64,000 bases of DNA. Origin: Thermoprotei archaeon (GTDB taxonomy: Archaea; Thermoproteota; Thermoprotei; Thermoproteales; B15-G16). The notes under the pieces were generated by a model, which saw only the letters and a list, made by a program, of their open reading frames with translations, did not search any database and was not told the DNA's origin. A program made the translations under genes and the position numbers. How positions within the stretch are numbered: position 1 is the first letter of the stretch; each line of letters begins with the position of its first letter. This document shows, piece by piece, positions 25,399 to 33,381 of this stretch. Location: positions 1 to 64,000 of the forward strand of contig QMRC01000005.1 in the NCBI GenBank assembly GCA_003649205.1, in the 5' to 3' direction.

Positions 25399-25721
25399 CC
25401 AAATAGGCTCGCTAGTCCTTCAGCTATGGACTCTTCAGTTGCCTCCTCCTTCTTCTCTTCCTCCTTAGGCTTCTCTTCTTCCTTAGGCTTAGCTTCAGGT
25501 GCTGTTGGCGCTGCTGCTGGTGCTGCTGCTGGAGCAGCCACTGGTACCGCTGCTGACTTAATTGCCTCATCTATATTAACCTCCTTTAAAGCTGCAACCA
25601 GTGCCTTAATCCTAACATCATCAACTGCTATCCCAGCTGCTTCAAGCACTTTACGTAAATTTTCCTCAGTAATTGGTTTCTTAGCATAGTGCAGTAGGAG
25701 AGCAGCATACACGTACTCCAT
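25395..25721 (-). CDS. rpl12: ribosomal protein P1 (L12 stalk protein)
   Basis: This 108-residue acidic stalk protein starts [20 protein letters not shown], and I use that ATG (25721) rather than an in-frame codon 30 bp upstream. An N-terminal dimerisation domain, an Ala/Pro hinge ([10 protein letters not shown]) and a Lys/Glu-rich region precede the factor-binding tail GLASLFG. Multiple copies bind P0 on the large subunit and recruit elongation factors. The P0 and L1 genes that often accompany it are absent here. Confidence 0.95.
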   Translation of the reverse strand: MEYVYAALLLHYAKKPITEENLRKVLEAAGIAVDDVRIKALVAALKEVNIDEAIKSAAVPVAAPAAAPAAAPTAPEAKPKEEEKPKEEEKKEEATEESIAEGLASLFG

Positions 25722-25862
25722 GCTCCCACCAGTCCACGTACCATACAGCATACCCTACTTTAACTCTTTCGGTAACGTAAGTACATTACACGTGAAGTTA
25801 ATTTAGTAGGTGAAGGGAAAGAAATAGGGGTTTTCCATTTTTCCTCGATAATCCTTGAACTA

Positions 25863-26348
25863 CTAAACACCTGTAACTGCTCTCAAATCTGCTTCAAGAT
25901 CTTGCCGAATCTCGTCCATGTCTAATTCTGTTCGAGGTGTCACTACTAGTGCTATGTAGCTGTACTTAGCACCATCTGTACTGACCTCACCACTGACTCT
26001 GTATGTAGATAGGTTACCTGTAACGTAATTCATTAGGAGTAGTAAGGATAGGTAGAAGTAGGTTGCGGCTTTCATACCTACGTACTCTCCGAGAATGTAC
26101 CCTGACACTATGTCTACCAAGTCTTCGACAGTTACCCCCTTACCTTCACTCACATCTATGCTCCTTGCCCTACTAACTATTGATTCCTCTATCTCATCAA
26201 CTACCTTGCTATCTAGCTTCTCACTTATAGGAGCAAGGTACACAAAACCAATCACTATCTTATCTAGGTTTGTAAGTAGTTTATCTAAATACTCAAGAGG
26301 ATCAGGTACGTACTTCGGCTCTAGAATTGTTACGTATAGACCACCCAT
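25863..26348 (-). CDS. hypothetical protein
   Basis: This 161-residue acidic protein has two alpha/beta segments around a hydrophobic helix (TYFYLSLLLLMNYVTGNLS). Repeated D/E-rich helices are present (KVVDEIEESIVSRARSID). No catalytic motif is recognised. It lies just downstream of the TRAM gene on the same strand (21 bp), so it is probably co-transcribed with it. Confidence 0.65.
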   Translation of the reverse strand: MGGLYVTILEPKYVPDPLEYLDKLLTNLDKIVIGFVYLAPISEKLDSKVVDEIEESIVSRARSIDVSEGKGVTVEDLVDIVSGYILGEYVGMKAATYFYLSLLLLMNYVTGNLSTYRVSGEVSTDGAKYSYIALVVTPRTELDMDEIRQDLEADLRAVTGV

Positions 26349-26369
26349 CCAAAATCAACTCACTTAGCT

Positions 26370-26606
26370 TTACTCACCAATTACTTCAGCAGTTGCGAAC
26401 CTCGACCAAACTCTCGTTATTCGTACCCTAACAACATCACCTGCTTTGGTATTGGGTATAAAGACCGTGTACCCTCTTATCTTAGCCATTCCGTCCCCCC
26501 TTCTACTAACAGCAAAGACACGGACTGTATACTCTTCACCAACCTCTAATCTACCAAGACCACGACTTGAGGTTGATCTCTTACTCCTCCTAAAGCTACT
26601 ACCCAT
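26370..26606 (-). CDS. TRAM-domain RNA-binding protein
   Basis: This 78-residue protein has a basic, disordered N-terminus (SFRRSKRSTSSRG) followed by one TRAM domain: LEVGEEYTVRVFAVSRRGDG, MAKIRGYTVFIPNTKAGD and VRITRVWSRFATAEV. Such small archaeal proteins act as RNA chaperones of cold-shock type. A TATA-like CTTTTATA lies upstream on the minus strand near 26654-26661. A strong hairpin follows in the divergent spacer. Confidence 0.9.
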   Translation of the reverse strand: MGSSFRRSKRSTSSRGLGRLEVGEEYTVRVFAVSRRGDGMAKIRGYTVFIPNTKAGDVVRVRITRVWSRFATAEVIGE

Positions 26607-26660
26607 CTATCTCACAACCCAGGTATTCGTCGACCAAGAGTGTTCCGAACAAGTATAAAA

Positions 26661-26701
26661 GTCTTCTGGAGCACATAGCTCCGAACATAGCTCTAGAAGA
26701 C
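26661..26701. other. 12-bp-stem hairpin in divergent spacer
   Basis: GTCTTCTGGAGC (26661-26672) pairs with GCTCTAGAAGAC (26690-26701) through 12 base pairs, one of them G-U, around a 17-nt loop. A competing small hairpin, GGAGC with GCTCC, exists inside. It sits between the TRAM gene and the divergent small gene. It could be a small RNA or a protein-binding inverted repeat. Confidence 0.55.
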
Positions 26702-26715
26702 AGAATCCTCGTCTA

Positions 26716-26766
26716 CCACTTTAAAGAAAACAGTTATATACCGTGTAGATAATTGCTCTAAAGTGG
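26716..26766 (+). promoter_or_regulatory. inverted repeat bracketing a TATA box
   Basis: CCACTTTAAAG (26716-26726) and CTCTAAAGTGG (26756-26766) form an imperfect inverted repeat with eight perfect outer pairs. Between them lies TTATATA (26734-26740). The second arm covers the expected transcription start of the gene at 26801. This layout fits a repressor loop or dimer site. Confidence 0.5.
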
Positions 26767-26800
26767 ATTTTAGGTTTAGAGTAGGTAGTTGGTATAAGTA

Positions 26801-27028
26801 ATGGTGAGAACCTTGAGGAATGACGATACATGGTTTAGATTCATTGAGAGGAAACCTGAGGTAATTTCTCTAGCATTTGAATTACTTAGGTACGTACTTG
26901 AGCATGATGTGTTGAGTGAGTACATACTACGGTATCTGAAGGATATAGAACCTGAATTCAGTGGTAAGTTAATGAAGTTAGTTACTGAGTACAAGGTCTT
27001 CACTAGAAATAGTATTGAAGAGGGGTAA
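26801..27028 (+). CDS. small helical hypothetical protein
   Basis: This 75-residue, acidic-and-basic all-helical protein (FRFIERKPEVISLAFELLRYVLEHD and so on) has no recognisable motif. The promoter is well placed (TATA at 26734-26740 inside an inverted repeat). It ends just before a C/D sRNA on the opposite strand. It may be a small regulator, but no function is assigned. Confidence 0.6.
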   Translation: MVRTLRNDDTWFRFIERKPEVISLAFELLRYVLEHDVLSEYILRYLKDIEPEFSGKLMKLVTEYKVFTRNSIEEG

Positions 27029-27030
27029 AC

Positions 27031-27078
27031 TCAGCTCAGGGCCTTCTATCACTAATCAACCCTTCTAAGCTTCATCAC
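27031..27078 (-). ncRNA. C/D box guide sRNA
   Basis: On the minus strand: box C GTGATGA (27072-27078), D' TTGA (27056-27059), C' GTGATAG (27046-27052) and box D CTGA (27031-27034). The D guide is AAGGCCCTGAG. A TATA-like CTTTAAG lies about 27 nt upstream on the minus strand near 27105. The D box is antisense to the region just after the stop of the small plus-strand gene. Confidence 0.65.
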
Positions 27079-27155
27079 CGTACTTCAGATGAACTGAGTA
27101 GTACTTAAAGTTCTCTACATCAGTGCCTATGAGTTCCTAGAGGAGGTTTCAGATA

Positions 27156-28301
27156 TTAAGGCCATTCCTCAGCCAGTAATGTCTTGAGTACTGCAATCAT
27201 CTCCCTACAGAATCTACCTGGATTGAAGTGCCATGCCTTTCTGTAGCTCCACATCCTCATTTTTAATATCTCTTCTTCAGGCATCTTTAGCAGTTTAATT
27301 GTTAACTTTATGAAGTCTTCATCTGTACGAGCTGCATATCCTTCAACACCTGGTGTTATTAATTCTGCTAGTCCTGATTTCTCTGGTAATACAGGTACTG
27401 CTCCTTGTGCCATAGCTTCTACAGGTGCCATACCAAAGTGTTCTCCAATTCTTGGGTGTATATAGACCTTAGCTTCTCTATACAGCTTAATCATCTCCAT
27501 ATTCGAGAGTACTCTATCGATTATTTCAACACCTTCAGTACTTAACTCAATGAGCTTTCTGTAGTACTCTAGATGTCTTGGGTCTTTTGTACCAACTAAA
27601 ATTAATTTAGCATCAGGTACTTCAGGCTTTATGTACTTTCTAAACCATTCAACTAGTACGTCTTGTCTCTTCTGAGGTACAAACCTACCAACGTAAACAA
27701 TAACATTATTTCTCCTCTCTTTGAGTTCTGGTTCATAGAGGAAGAAGTCCCACTCAATAGCTGGGTACACGACATACCCCTCAAGACCGAACATGTGGTA
27801 TAGTGCTCTTGCTGTATAGAATGAGTTCACGATATGTAGGTTAGCTACCCTATAGAATCCATCGAATATTCTAGGGAATCTATACATATCTACGAAGATG
27901 GGTAGGTTTTCAGCTGTTACCTCTTCCTCCTTAGGGTAGTGTATGTACATAGCTCCACCTAGCTCAGGGTCTATGATCTTGGTTAAGGTTATGTAGAGAG
28001 GTTCCTGAAGCATTGAGAGAACAACACCTGGCTTAAACTCATCTATTGCCTTGGACAAGGTCTCGTAGAGTTCTCTAACCCTAAGCTTCATGAGAGACTT
28101 AATATCACCACCAACGTGTTCAGTGTACTTGATGTAGAAGAAGTGTAGACCAGGTACCTCGGGAAACCAGGTATCGCTCTTAGCCTTAGTCACTATAGCA
28201 ACCTCATGACCATGCTTAATCAGTTCATATACCAAGATCCTGGTTAACCTCTCACTACCACCAAAAACATTTAGATGAGGGTGAATTACCAGAATTCGCA
28301 T
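27156..28301 (-). CDS. GT4-family glycosyltransferase
   Basis: This 381-residue two-Rossmann-fold glycosyltransferase starts MRILVIHPHLNVFGGSERL. The donor-binding half shows VIVYVGRFVPQKRQDVLVEW and the EX7E-like stretch GEHFGMAPVEAMAQGAVPV, both typical of GT4 (retaining, nucleotide-sugar donor). It likely builds surface polysaccharide, N-glycan or a compatible solute. No sugar-pathway partner adjoins it. Single gene on the minus strand. Confidence 0.88.
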   Translation of the reverse strand: MRILVIHPHLNVFGGSERLTRILVYELIKHGHEVAIVTKAKSDTWFPEVPGLHFFYIKYTEHVGGDIKSLMKLRVRELYETLSKAIDEFKPGVVLSMLQEPLYITLTKIIDPELGGAMYIHYPKEEEVTAENLPIFVDMYRFPRIFDGFYRVANLHIVNSFYTARALYHMFGLEGYVVYPAIEWDFFLYEPELKERRNNVIVYVGRFVPQKRQDVLVEWFRKYIKPEVPDAKLILVGTKDPRHLEYYRKLIELSTEGVEIIDRVLSNMEMIKLYREAKVYIHPRIGEHFGMAPVEAMAQGAVPVLPEKSGLAELITPGVEGYAARTDEDFIKLTIKLLKMPEEEILKMRMWSYRKAWHFNPGRFCREMIAVLKTLLAEEWP

Positions 28302-28477
28302 GCATCCACCAACTCACTTCACAAGTAACTAGTTAAATAGCTTTAACATGCGTTATTGAGCTAACCTCCAATAGATAACTAGAAATATTAAATGAGTAAT
28401 ATGTAGTGATGACGTAGCACATATACTATAGGGAGCACTTAAAGTAGTGATATCACACAGAAAAAATACTCCATAGT

Positions 28478-28894
28478 CTACATACTGTATTCATTCCCGT
28501 AGTGAAATCTTAGATCTAATTCCTCACCAAGAGACCAAAGAATTAAGTCCTCGAATAATAACTTATCTCTAATGAGTATAGGTAAGCCTTCAGTGAGTAC
28601 TTTATACCTCATACCTGGAGGAAGCTCGTCTAGAGGAACTAGGTCAACAGGAATACCTAGCGCAAGCTCCAGCTCTGTACCTAACTCGAGGAGTTCACGA
28701 TGACTTGGTCTCGGTACCATGTACACAGCAACATCTACATCACGTATAGCAGAAGCCCTCAATACTGAACCAAATAGTATCACAATCTTGACCTCCTTTC
28801 TAGGCTCAAAGAACTTCCTCAACCTAGAGACTAAGTCAGGTAGAAATACACTGTAGTACCTAATTTCATCACTAAACCCGTAGTCACTTACCAA
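28478..28894 (-). CDS. MNT nucleotidyltransferase (antitoxin of HEPN/MNT pair)
   Basis: This minimal nucleotidyltransferase of 138 residues carries Gly42-Ser43 (LFGSVLRAS) followed by Asp52-x-Asp54 (RDVDVAV). This is the catalytic motif that adds nucleotides to the HEPN partner and silences it. Its start overlaps the upstream HEPN gene by 11 bp. The AT-rich spacer behind it contains the palindrome GTGATATCAC near 28448. Confidence 0.85.
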   Translation of the reverse strand: MVSDYGFSDEIRYYSVFLPDLVSRLRKFFEPRKEVKIVILFGSVLRASAIRDVDVAVYMVPRPSHRELLELGTELELALGIPVDLVPLDELPPGMRYKVLTEGLPILIRDKLLFEDLILWSLGEELDLRFHYGNEYSM

Positions 28895-29297
28895 GATACC
28901 TCCCCTCTACGCACTCGATAAACTTCAACACACAGGTAAAGTTCCTCCTCACATTCTCGTAGATTAACCTATCATCAACTACCCAGTACCTATGAACTAG
29001 AAGGTTCCTCAATCTAACTAGGTTAACTAGATCACGCGTACAAGGTACCTGAAACCTCTCACATACAAACACCACAGCATCGACATAGGACTTCGGCCTG
29101 TAACCAAACTCTTCACGAGCTATGTGAGTACAGAGTGCAACTAGAGATTCGACGAGTATGACAATTACGTACCGAATTGCATACTTCTCATCAATAGATA
29201 GCTCATCATATGGTTTTCTCGTTATTCGAAGTACTTCAGTAATGGAGAACCTAATATCATCCAGCCTAGACTTAACAACATCTAGATCAATAGGCAT
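28884..29297 (-). CDS. HEPN-domain ribonuclease toxin (HepT-like)
   Basis: This 137-residue helical HEPN protein has the full RX4HXY motif: Arg97, His102, Tyr104 in RNLLVHRYW. The Tyr is the residue AMPylated by the MNT partner in characterised systems. It lies first in the operon and overlaps the MNT gene by 11 bp. The predicted role is an RNA-cleaving toxin controlled by AMPylation. Confidence 0.87.
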   Translation of the reverse strand: MPIDLDVVKSRLDDIRFSITEVLRITRKPYDELSIDEKYAIRYVIVILVESLVALCTHIAREEFGYRPKSYVDAVVFVCERFQVPCTRDLVNLVRLRNLLVHRYWVVDDRLIYENVRRNFTCVLKFIECVEGRYLGK

Positions 29298-29362
29298 AGT
29301 AGCTACCTCAAGTAGTATCCCCTATAAGATTGTTGAAATTAGTATCTAGTGGGATTAATGTC

Positions 29363-29725
29363 ATGAGCTTCGCTACAGCAAGAGAGATCTTGAGATATGC
29401 TATCGAGGAATTGGATAAAGCACTTAGGTTGAATAATGTTTTCCTGTACAGAAATGCAGCGGATAAGGCATTTCTAGCTCTCGTAGTAGCTATCAACACC
29501 TACATCTATCAGAAACTTGGTACAGTACCACAATCGCACAGTGAGAGAAGGAGATTACTCAGGGAGATGGGTAGAGAGGACTTGAGAGCACTCTACAGTG
29601 ACTTAATGAAGACTCTTCATGAAGAGGCTTTCTACGAGGGAATTTACCAACCTGAAGAGGTTAAGTACGCTATCGAGAAGGTAGGGAAACTAATTGATGA
29701 TTTAGAGAGGGAACTATCTAAATGA
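29363..29725 (+). CDS. PaREP1/HEPN-superfamily protein
   Basis: This 120-residue helical protein starts at ATG 29363 (an in-frame TTG at 29330 is weaker). FATAREILRYAIEELDKALRL and RNAADKAFLALVVAINTYIYQ match the archaeal PaREP1 family, part of the HEPN superfamily found in multiple copies in Thermoproteota. Canonical RX4-6H is not evident, so nuclease activity is uncertain. It is divergent from the HEPN/MNT pair. Confidence 0.7.
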   Translation: MSFATAREILRYAIEELDKALRLNNVFLYRNAADKAFLALVVAINTYIYQKLGTVPQSHSERRRLLREMGREDLRALYSDLMKTLHEEAFYEGIYQPEEVKYAIEKVGKLIDDLERELSK

Positions 29726-29731
29726 GGTAAA

Positions 29732-29780
29732 TCAGCTAGTCCTCCCAACATCACTAATCAGAAGGGTGTTTACTCATCAC
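29732..29780 (-). ncRNA. C/D box guide sRNA
   Basis: Minus strand: box C GTGATGA (29774-29780), D' CTGA (29758-29761), C' GTGATGT (29748-29754) and box D CTGA (29732-29735), 49 nt in all. Guides are GTAAACACCCTT and TGGGAGGACTAG, both 12 nt. A TATA-like CTTTTAGC lies about 27 nt upstream on the minus strand. Confidence 0.8.
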
Positions 29781-29825
29781 TGGTAGGTAAGGTACTGAAG
29801 GACGCTAAAAGCTTGAATTACGATC

Positions 29826-30092
29826 CTAGATCTCGATACCAAATGCATCGAAGAACTTCTTAATCCTATCAAACTCCTCAAGGAACTTCACACCCTTAGC
29901 AGTTAGGTGATATACATTACCTCTCTTCACTATTAACCCCTTATCCTCTAACTCTCTAAGATACTTCATCAACCTATCATAGGGCATGTTGGCATCTCTC
30001 ATTAACTCAGTAATCCTTGCACCACCACTACTCCTAATAACCTCTAAGATATCGACCATAATCCTCAACTTAGATCTTCTAGGCTTTCTCAC
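29826..30092 (-). CDS. winged-helix DNA-binding protein
   Basis: This 88-residue protein opens with basic RKPRRSKLRIMVDILEVIRS, then ITELMRDANMPYDRLMKYLREL (recognition helix) and GLIVKRGNVYHLTAKGVKFL (wing). It resembles the small wHTH proteins of archaeal viruses and plasmids. It overlaps the preceding membrane-protein gene by 14 bp, and the pair forms an operon. It may regulate that membrane protein. Confidence 0.8.
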   Translation of the reverse strand: MRKPRRSKLRIMVDILEVIRSSGGARITELMRDANMPYDRLMKYLRELEDKGLIVKRGNVYHLTAKGVKFLEEFDRIKKFFDAFGIEI

Positions 30093-30714
30093 GTGGAGTC
30101 ACCACGTACAGTATGTAGAGGATGATGAGGAATCCAATGAAGCAGACAACGCGTGACATTACGTAGATGAGAGGTGTTAGAAAGAGTAGAGCAGTTAAAT
30201 GAAGCAGCTGTCCAGTAAGTATGGAAGTAAATGCAAACAATACGAGTAACGATGACCTCTTTTTACTACCAAGGTAAACCATAGCTTGACTGAAGACTAT
30301 GAAGAGAAGTAGCATTAGGTTCACAACACAAATTACAATGTTTACAGATAGGACTAGAGGTATTGCTGTAGGAGCTATTGTTCCAACCTTTGTTCCAACC
30401 TTCTCCTTTAGCACACTACAGTAGCTAACTGATATTAGCACGTAAGCTAGAAGCTCGAAGATAATAGAGACCAAAAAAGCATTAGCAGCTATTAACTTTG
30501 CTAGTGCAATAGTAGGTCTTGAGACAAGAACTGAACTAAGTACTACACCTCGACCAACGAAGCTAGAGGCTAGAACTATGAATCCAATAGAGAATAAGAG
30601 TAGGGAGAACCTACCTGAGAACCTATAGGCCTTCAATGCGTAGTAACCTACGAGAAAAGCAACGATACCTGAACCTATGTCGAATGGTAAAGTCAAGTAG
30701 AGAGGTATACGCAT
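30079..30714 (-). CDS. seven-helix-like membrane protein
   Basis: This 211-residue protein has about six to seven hydrophobic helices and few charges, for example GIVAFLVGYYALKAY, LLLFSIGFIVLASSFV and VVCFIGFLIILYILYVV. It recalls DUF-type archaeal sensors with seven helices, but no binding motif is visible. It is coupled by a 14-bp overlap to a wHTH regulator, a layout seen in several archaeal sensory pairs. Confidence 0.7.
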   Translation of the reverse strand: MRIPLYLTLPFDIGSGIVAFLVGYYALKAYRFSGRFSLLLFSIGFIVLASSFVGRGVVLSSVLVSRPTIALAKLIAANAFLVSIIFELLAYVLISVSYCSVLKEKVGTKVGTIAPTAIPLVLSVNIVICVVNLMLLLFIVFSQAMVYLGSKKRSSLLVLFAFTSILTGQLLHLTALLFLTPLIYVMSRVVCFIGFLIILYILYVVTPREKA

Positions 30715-30813
30715 ACTACTGTAGACGTGGTAGTATCGAGTATTTAAGCAACTATAGACGATTAGTGCGCACCACTTATATTTTGAAATAGACGCTAGCT
30801 AACACGTGGTATC

Positions 30814-31557
30814 ATGAAGGTGAAGGAGTTAGGTATTGCGGTAGCACTTGTGACGATTTTCGTAACTATCACGTTAACAGTACCAACACTAGCAATCAGC
30901 ACTACGACAGTAAGTACGGTAAGTGGGTTAAAGCATAGAGTCAAATTCATTAGAGCTAACGTAACTATCATAGAGATCACAGAGAACTACATAGTGGTGA
31001 CCTATGGTGAGCAGGTACTCAACCTAACGACAAGAGGAATGTGGCTTGCAATCTCTAGTGAGAACATAGTCTCAGCTATACCGTGGAGTAAAGCTATGGA
31101 GTATGTCAGAGAGGGTCAGGCGGTAGTAGAAGGAGTAGTCGTTAAGGGGGTAAATGCAACAAGGTCTATACTCCTAGCACTTAAGCAAGGAAGTACGGTA
31201 CTACTGAGACTTAGGTACCTACGTCACTTAGTGAAGAAAGTAGTTCACGATGAGAAGGAGACAACATATAGATTACTAGCTAAGGGAGATAGGTTCATTC
31301 TAGTTGAGAAGAGCATAAGGGGTAGAAAGGTTAAGTTCCTAGCTCATGTAGGTGGTAGATGGTATAGAGCAGGGTACGGCTTCGTGAACTGGACGGATGT
31401 AGTGGATGAGTTCAATATTGGAGATAGGTTGTGGATGTGCGCTGAAGGATACGCGATACTGAGACCAAACATAGCAGGTATAAGAGTCATAATCTTCGGC
31501 TTTAGTGGAGCAATAGTAGATCTCAATACCGGAGTAGCTCTAGTTAAAGTACCGTAA
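30814..31557 (+). CDS. secreted protein of unknown function
   Basis: This 247-residue protein has a classical signal peptide (MKVKELGIAVALVTIFVTIT...ALAIS) and a beta-rich mature part with N-glycosylation sequons (NVT, NLT, NAT, NWT). No C-terminal membrane anchor is present. TATA-like TTATATTTT at 30777-30785 fits its promoter. It may be a surface or exported protein, function unknown. Confidence 0.65.
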   Translation: MKVKELGIAVALVTIFVTITLTVPTLAISTTTVSTVSGLKHRVKFIRANVTIIEITENYIVVTYGEQVLNLTTRGMWLAISSENIVSAIPWSKAMEYVREGQAVVEGVVVKGVNATRSILLALKQGSTVLLRLRYLRHLVKKVVHDEKETTYRLLAKGDRFILVEKSIRGRKVKFLAHVGGRWYRAGYGFVNWTDVVDEFNIGDRLWMCAEGYAILRPNIAGIRVIIFGFSGAIVDLNTGVALVKVP

Positions 31558-31677
31558 ATGCGAAATTCCCAACTATAACCTCACTTTCTCCACTTTTCCC
31601 CTAACAACCTATCCACTACAACTCACCCAAGCTATCAGTAACACAGTTAAGAGTGTTCAATAAATGTCCTCTTTGGG

Positions 31678-32103
31678 GTGTCTTCTGTATTGAGTATTGC
31701 TGAGAAGCTCTTGGAAGAGCTGAGAGCTAGAGAAGATCTTAGGAGAGCACTTGCTGAGGAGTTGCTTCCTGAGATTGTACGGAATAGGAGGTTAAGGACC
31801 ATAATACTTGCTTCAATCTCGCGAGAAGTAGCTACTAAAGAGGATATTAGAGAGCTGAGAGATTACGCCAAGAGACTTGAGGAGAAAATGGTAACTAAGG
31901 AAGATCTAGAGAAGTTGAGGTTAGAGGTAAGGGATCTACGAGACTATATTCATACGAGACTTGAGAGTAGGATTGATGGTTTGGAGCAGAGAGTTGCTAG
32001 ACTTGAGGGTATGATGAGTCTATTCATTAAGCTCTTCATAGCATTCAACGTACCACTACTCATAGCAGTCATAGGAATACTACTCAAAATGATATGGACA
32101 TAG
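31678..32103 (+). CDS. coiled-coil protein with C-terminal membrane helix
   Basis: This 141-residue protein starts with GTG. Charged coiled coil covers about residues 5-110 (KRLEEKMVTKEDLEKLRLEVRDL) and contains the repeated phrase VATKEDIREL / MVTKEDLEKL. The C-terminus is a membrane helix (LFIAFNVPLLIAVIGILLKMI). Similar tail-anchored coiled coils are common next to toxin-antitoxin and mobile genes in archaea. It is convergent with the retropepsin-like gene. Confidence 0.7.
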   Translation: MSSVLSIAEKLLEELRAREDLRRALAEELLPEIVRNRRLRTIILASISREVATKEDIRELRDYAKRLEEKMVTKEDLEKLRLEVRDLRDYIHTRLESRIDGLEQRVARLEGMMSLFIKLFIAFNVPLLIAVIGILLKMIWT

Positions 32104-32109
32104 GGAAAG

Positions 32110-32478
32110 TTAAGTAGCAAACCACCAATCCTCATGAAGAAAATCAACTACAAGACCTAACCTCCTAATCAGCTCATACGACGGAATGACATCTTCCTCA
32201 CCTGGCACTACCACGACATAAGCATCATAGGACCTGACTTCACTACCCTTCTTAACAACTACAGTAACCAAATCATTACCCACAAGAACAACACCATACA
32301 ACCTACCAACAGCAACATACTCCCTAACACCACTAACCTCAATACCCAACTCCCTCGCTACATGAGGAGGCAAAGCGATAACAGGGACATCAGTCTCAAA
32401 ACCAGTATGGAGAAGAGCCAGTACTTGAATCACCTTACCCCTATACCTCAATTCAATAGGAATCCTCAACACAATCAA
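32110..32478 (-). CDS. clan AA (retropepsin-like) protein lacking catalytic Asp
   Basis: This 122-residue all-beta protein matches the archaeal clan AA aspartic-protease-like family: short strands, then LLHTGFETDVPVIALPPHVARELGI, where the usual (D)TG is HTG (His24). The loss of Asp argues against normal acid-protease catalysis. The start is TTG 32478, overlapping the stop of a 48-codon upstream gene by 3 bp. Such pairs look like toxin-antitoxin modules in several Thermoproteota. Confidence 0.7.
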   Translation of the reverse strand: MIVLRIPIELRYRGKVIQVLALLHTGFETDVPVIALPPHVARELGIEVSGVREYVAVGRLYGVVLVGNDLVTVVVKKGSEVRSYDAYVVVVPGEEDVIPSYELIRRLGLVVDFLHEDWWFAT

Positions 32479-32621
32479 TCACCAGACATGAGAACCAACC
32501 TCACACGACCAAACCTAATAGGCTTACCAACAACCCTACCCTCCTCAAGAAACTTCGAAATCAACCTCCTAAACTCACCCTCAAGAAGAATCCTCTCAAC
32601 AACCTCCTCACTAACAGACAC
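32475..32621 (-). CDS. very small protein coupled to the retropepsin-like gene
   Basis: A 48-codon gene with a GTG start at 32621. Its product begins MSVSEEVVERILLEGEFRRL and ends with a beta-like RFGRVRLVLMSGD. The stop codon overlaps the TTG start of the following gene. GGGTGG lies just upstream as a ribosome binding site. Size, charge and coupling suggest an antitoxin-like DNA-binding or chaperone partner; the family is not known to me. Confidence 0.6.
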   Translation of the reverse strand: MSVSEEVVERILLEGEFRRLISKFLEEGRVVGKPIRFGRVRLVLMSGD

Positions 32622-32653
32622 AAACCACCCACTAAAGTCAACTAGAGTAAGAA

Positions 32654-32938
32654 CTACTTAACCTCAACACCACGAAGACAAGACCTAACCCTCCTAACAA
32701 CATTAACCAAAGCCAAAACAGTAGCCATAGAGTTCAGAACAGTGAATATGGGGTCACTAATCAAGATAGAGTAGAGAGTCAACAGTAAGCTACCTAGAAG
32801 ATACAGAACAGTAAGTCTAAGAGGTGGAGGTGGAGAAGTCAAGGAAGCAGCCCAAGCAATAACAATGAACAATAGCCCAAGTAAACCCACAAACAACATA
32901 TACAACACCCACCTCCAATACAGACCTCGAAAACACAA
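32654..32938 (-). CDS. small membrane protein
   Basis: This 94-residue protein has three hydrophobic helices (MLFVGLLGLLFIVIAWAASL; LTVLYLLGSLLLTLYSILI; ILNSMATVLALVNVV-like) and a basic C-terminus. The helix pattern resembles the short MtN3/LAB-N type membrane proteins. The exact start is uncertain (MCFRG or an internal Met). It lies upstream of the 48-codon gene on the same strand. Confidence 0.55.
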   Translation of the reverse strand: MCFRGLYWRWVLYMLFVGLLGLLFIVIAWAASLTSPPPPLRLTVLYLLGSLLLTLYSILISDPIFTVLNSMATVLALVNVVRRVRSCLRGVEVK

Positions 32939-33055
32939 GACCCTAAAAAGACCTCACCGAGATACCGCAAGCAAAGTAGAGCACTTCACAACATAGCACA
33001 ATACTGAATCCATAACCTAACTGACGGGTTAGTTCCCATCAAATAGAAGCTAGGT

Positions 33056-33355
33056 ATGTGTAGTGTCCTCAGTTCGCTACACAAATCGTTACTTGCTGCA
33101 TTCGAAGCTCTTGACTTAGAGAGGAGGTATCCTAGGGAACTCAGTGAGGGTGTAGTTGAGGGAGTTGATGAACTCGAAATCATACTTAATAACCTGGTGG
33201 AGATTATACAGGACAAAGAAGAGATACGTAATTCCATAGATCTTTCTCAAGCATGTAACTCCCTAATGTACTTCTCGTACTTATTGATCAAGGTCTTGAC
33301 TTCATCAGAACTTAGAACTACCGTACCAACCATTAACCATCAACTCTTCACATAA
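33056..33355 (+). CDS. small helical hypothetical protein
   Basis: This 99-residue, all-helical protein (SLHKSLLAAFEALDLERRYPREL; DELEIILNNLVEIIQDKEEI) resembles HEPN-like helical bundles in composition but lacks RX4-6H. No ribosome binding site is obvious. It lies between divergent and convergent genes, transcribed alone. Confidence 0.5.
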   Translation: MCSVLSSLHKSLLAAFEALDLERRYPRELSEGVVEGVDELEIILNNLVEIIQDKEEIRNSIDLSQACNSLMYFSYLLIKVLTSSELRTTVPTINHQLFT

Positions 33356-33381
33356 TCTAGTTAACTAGATGAGGTAAATTG

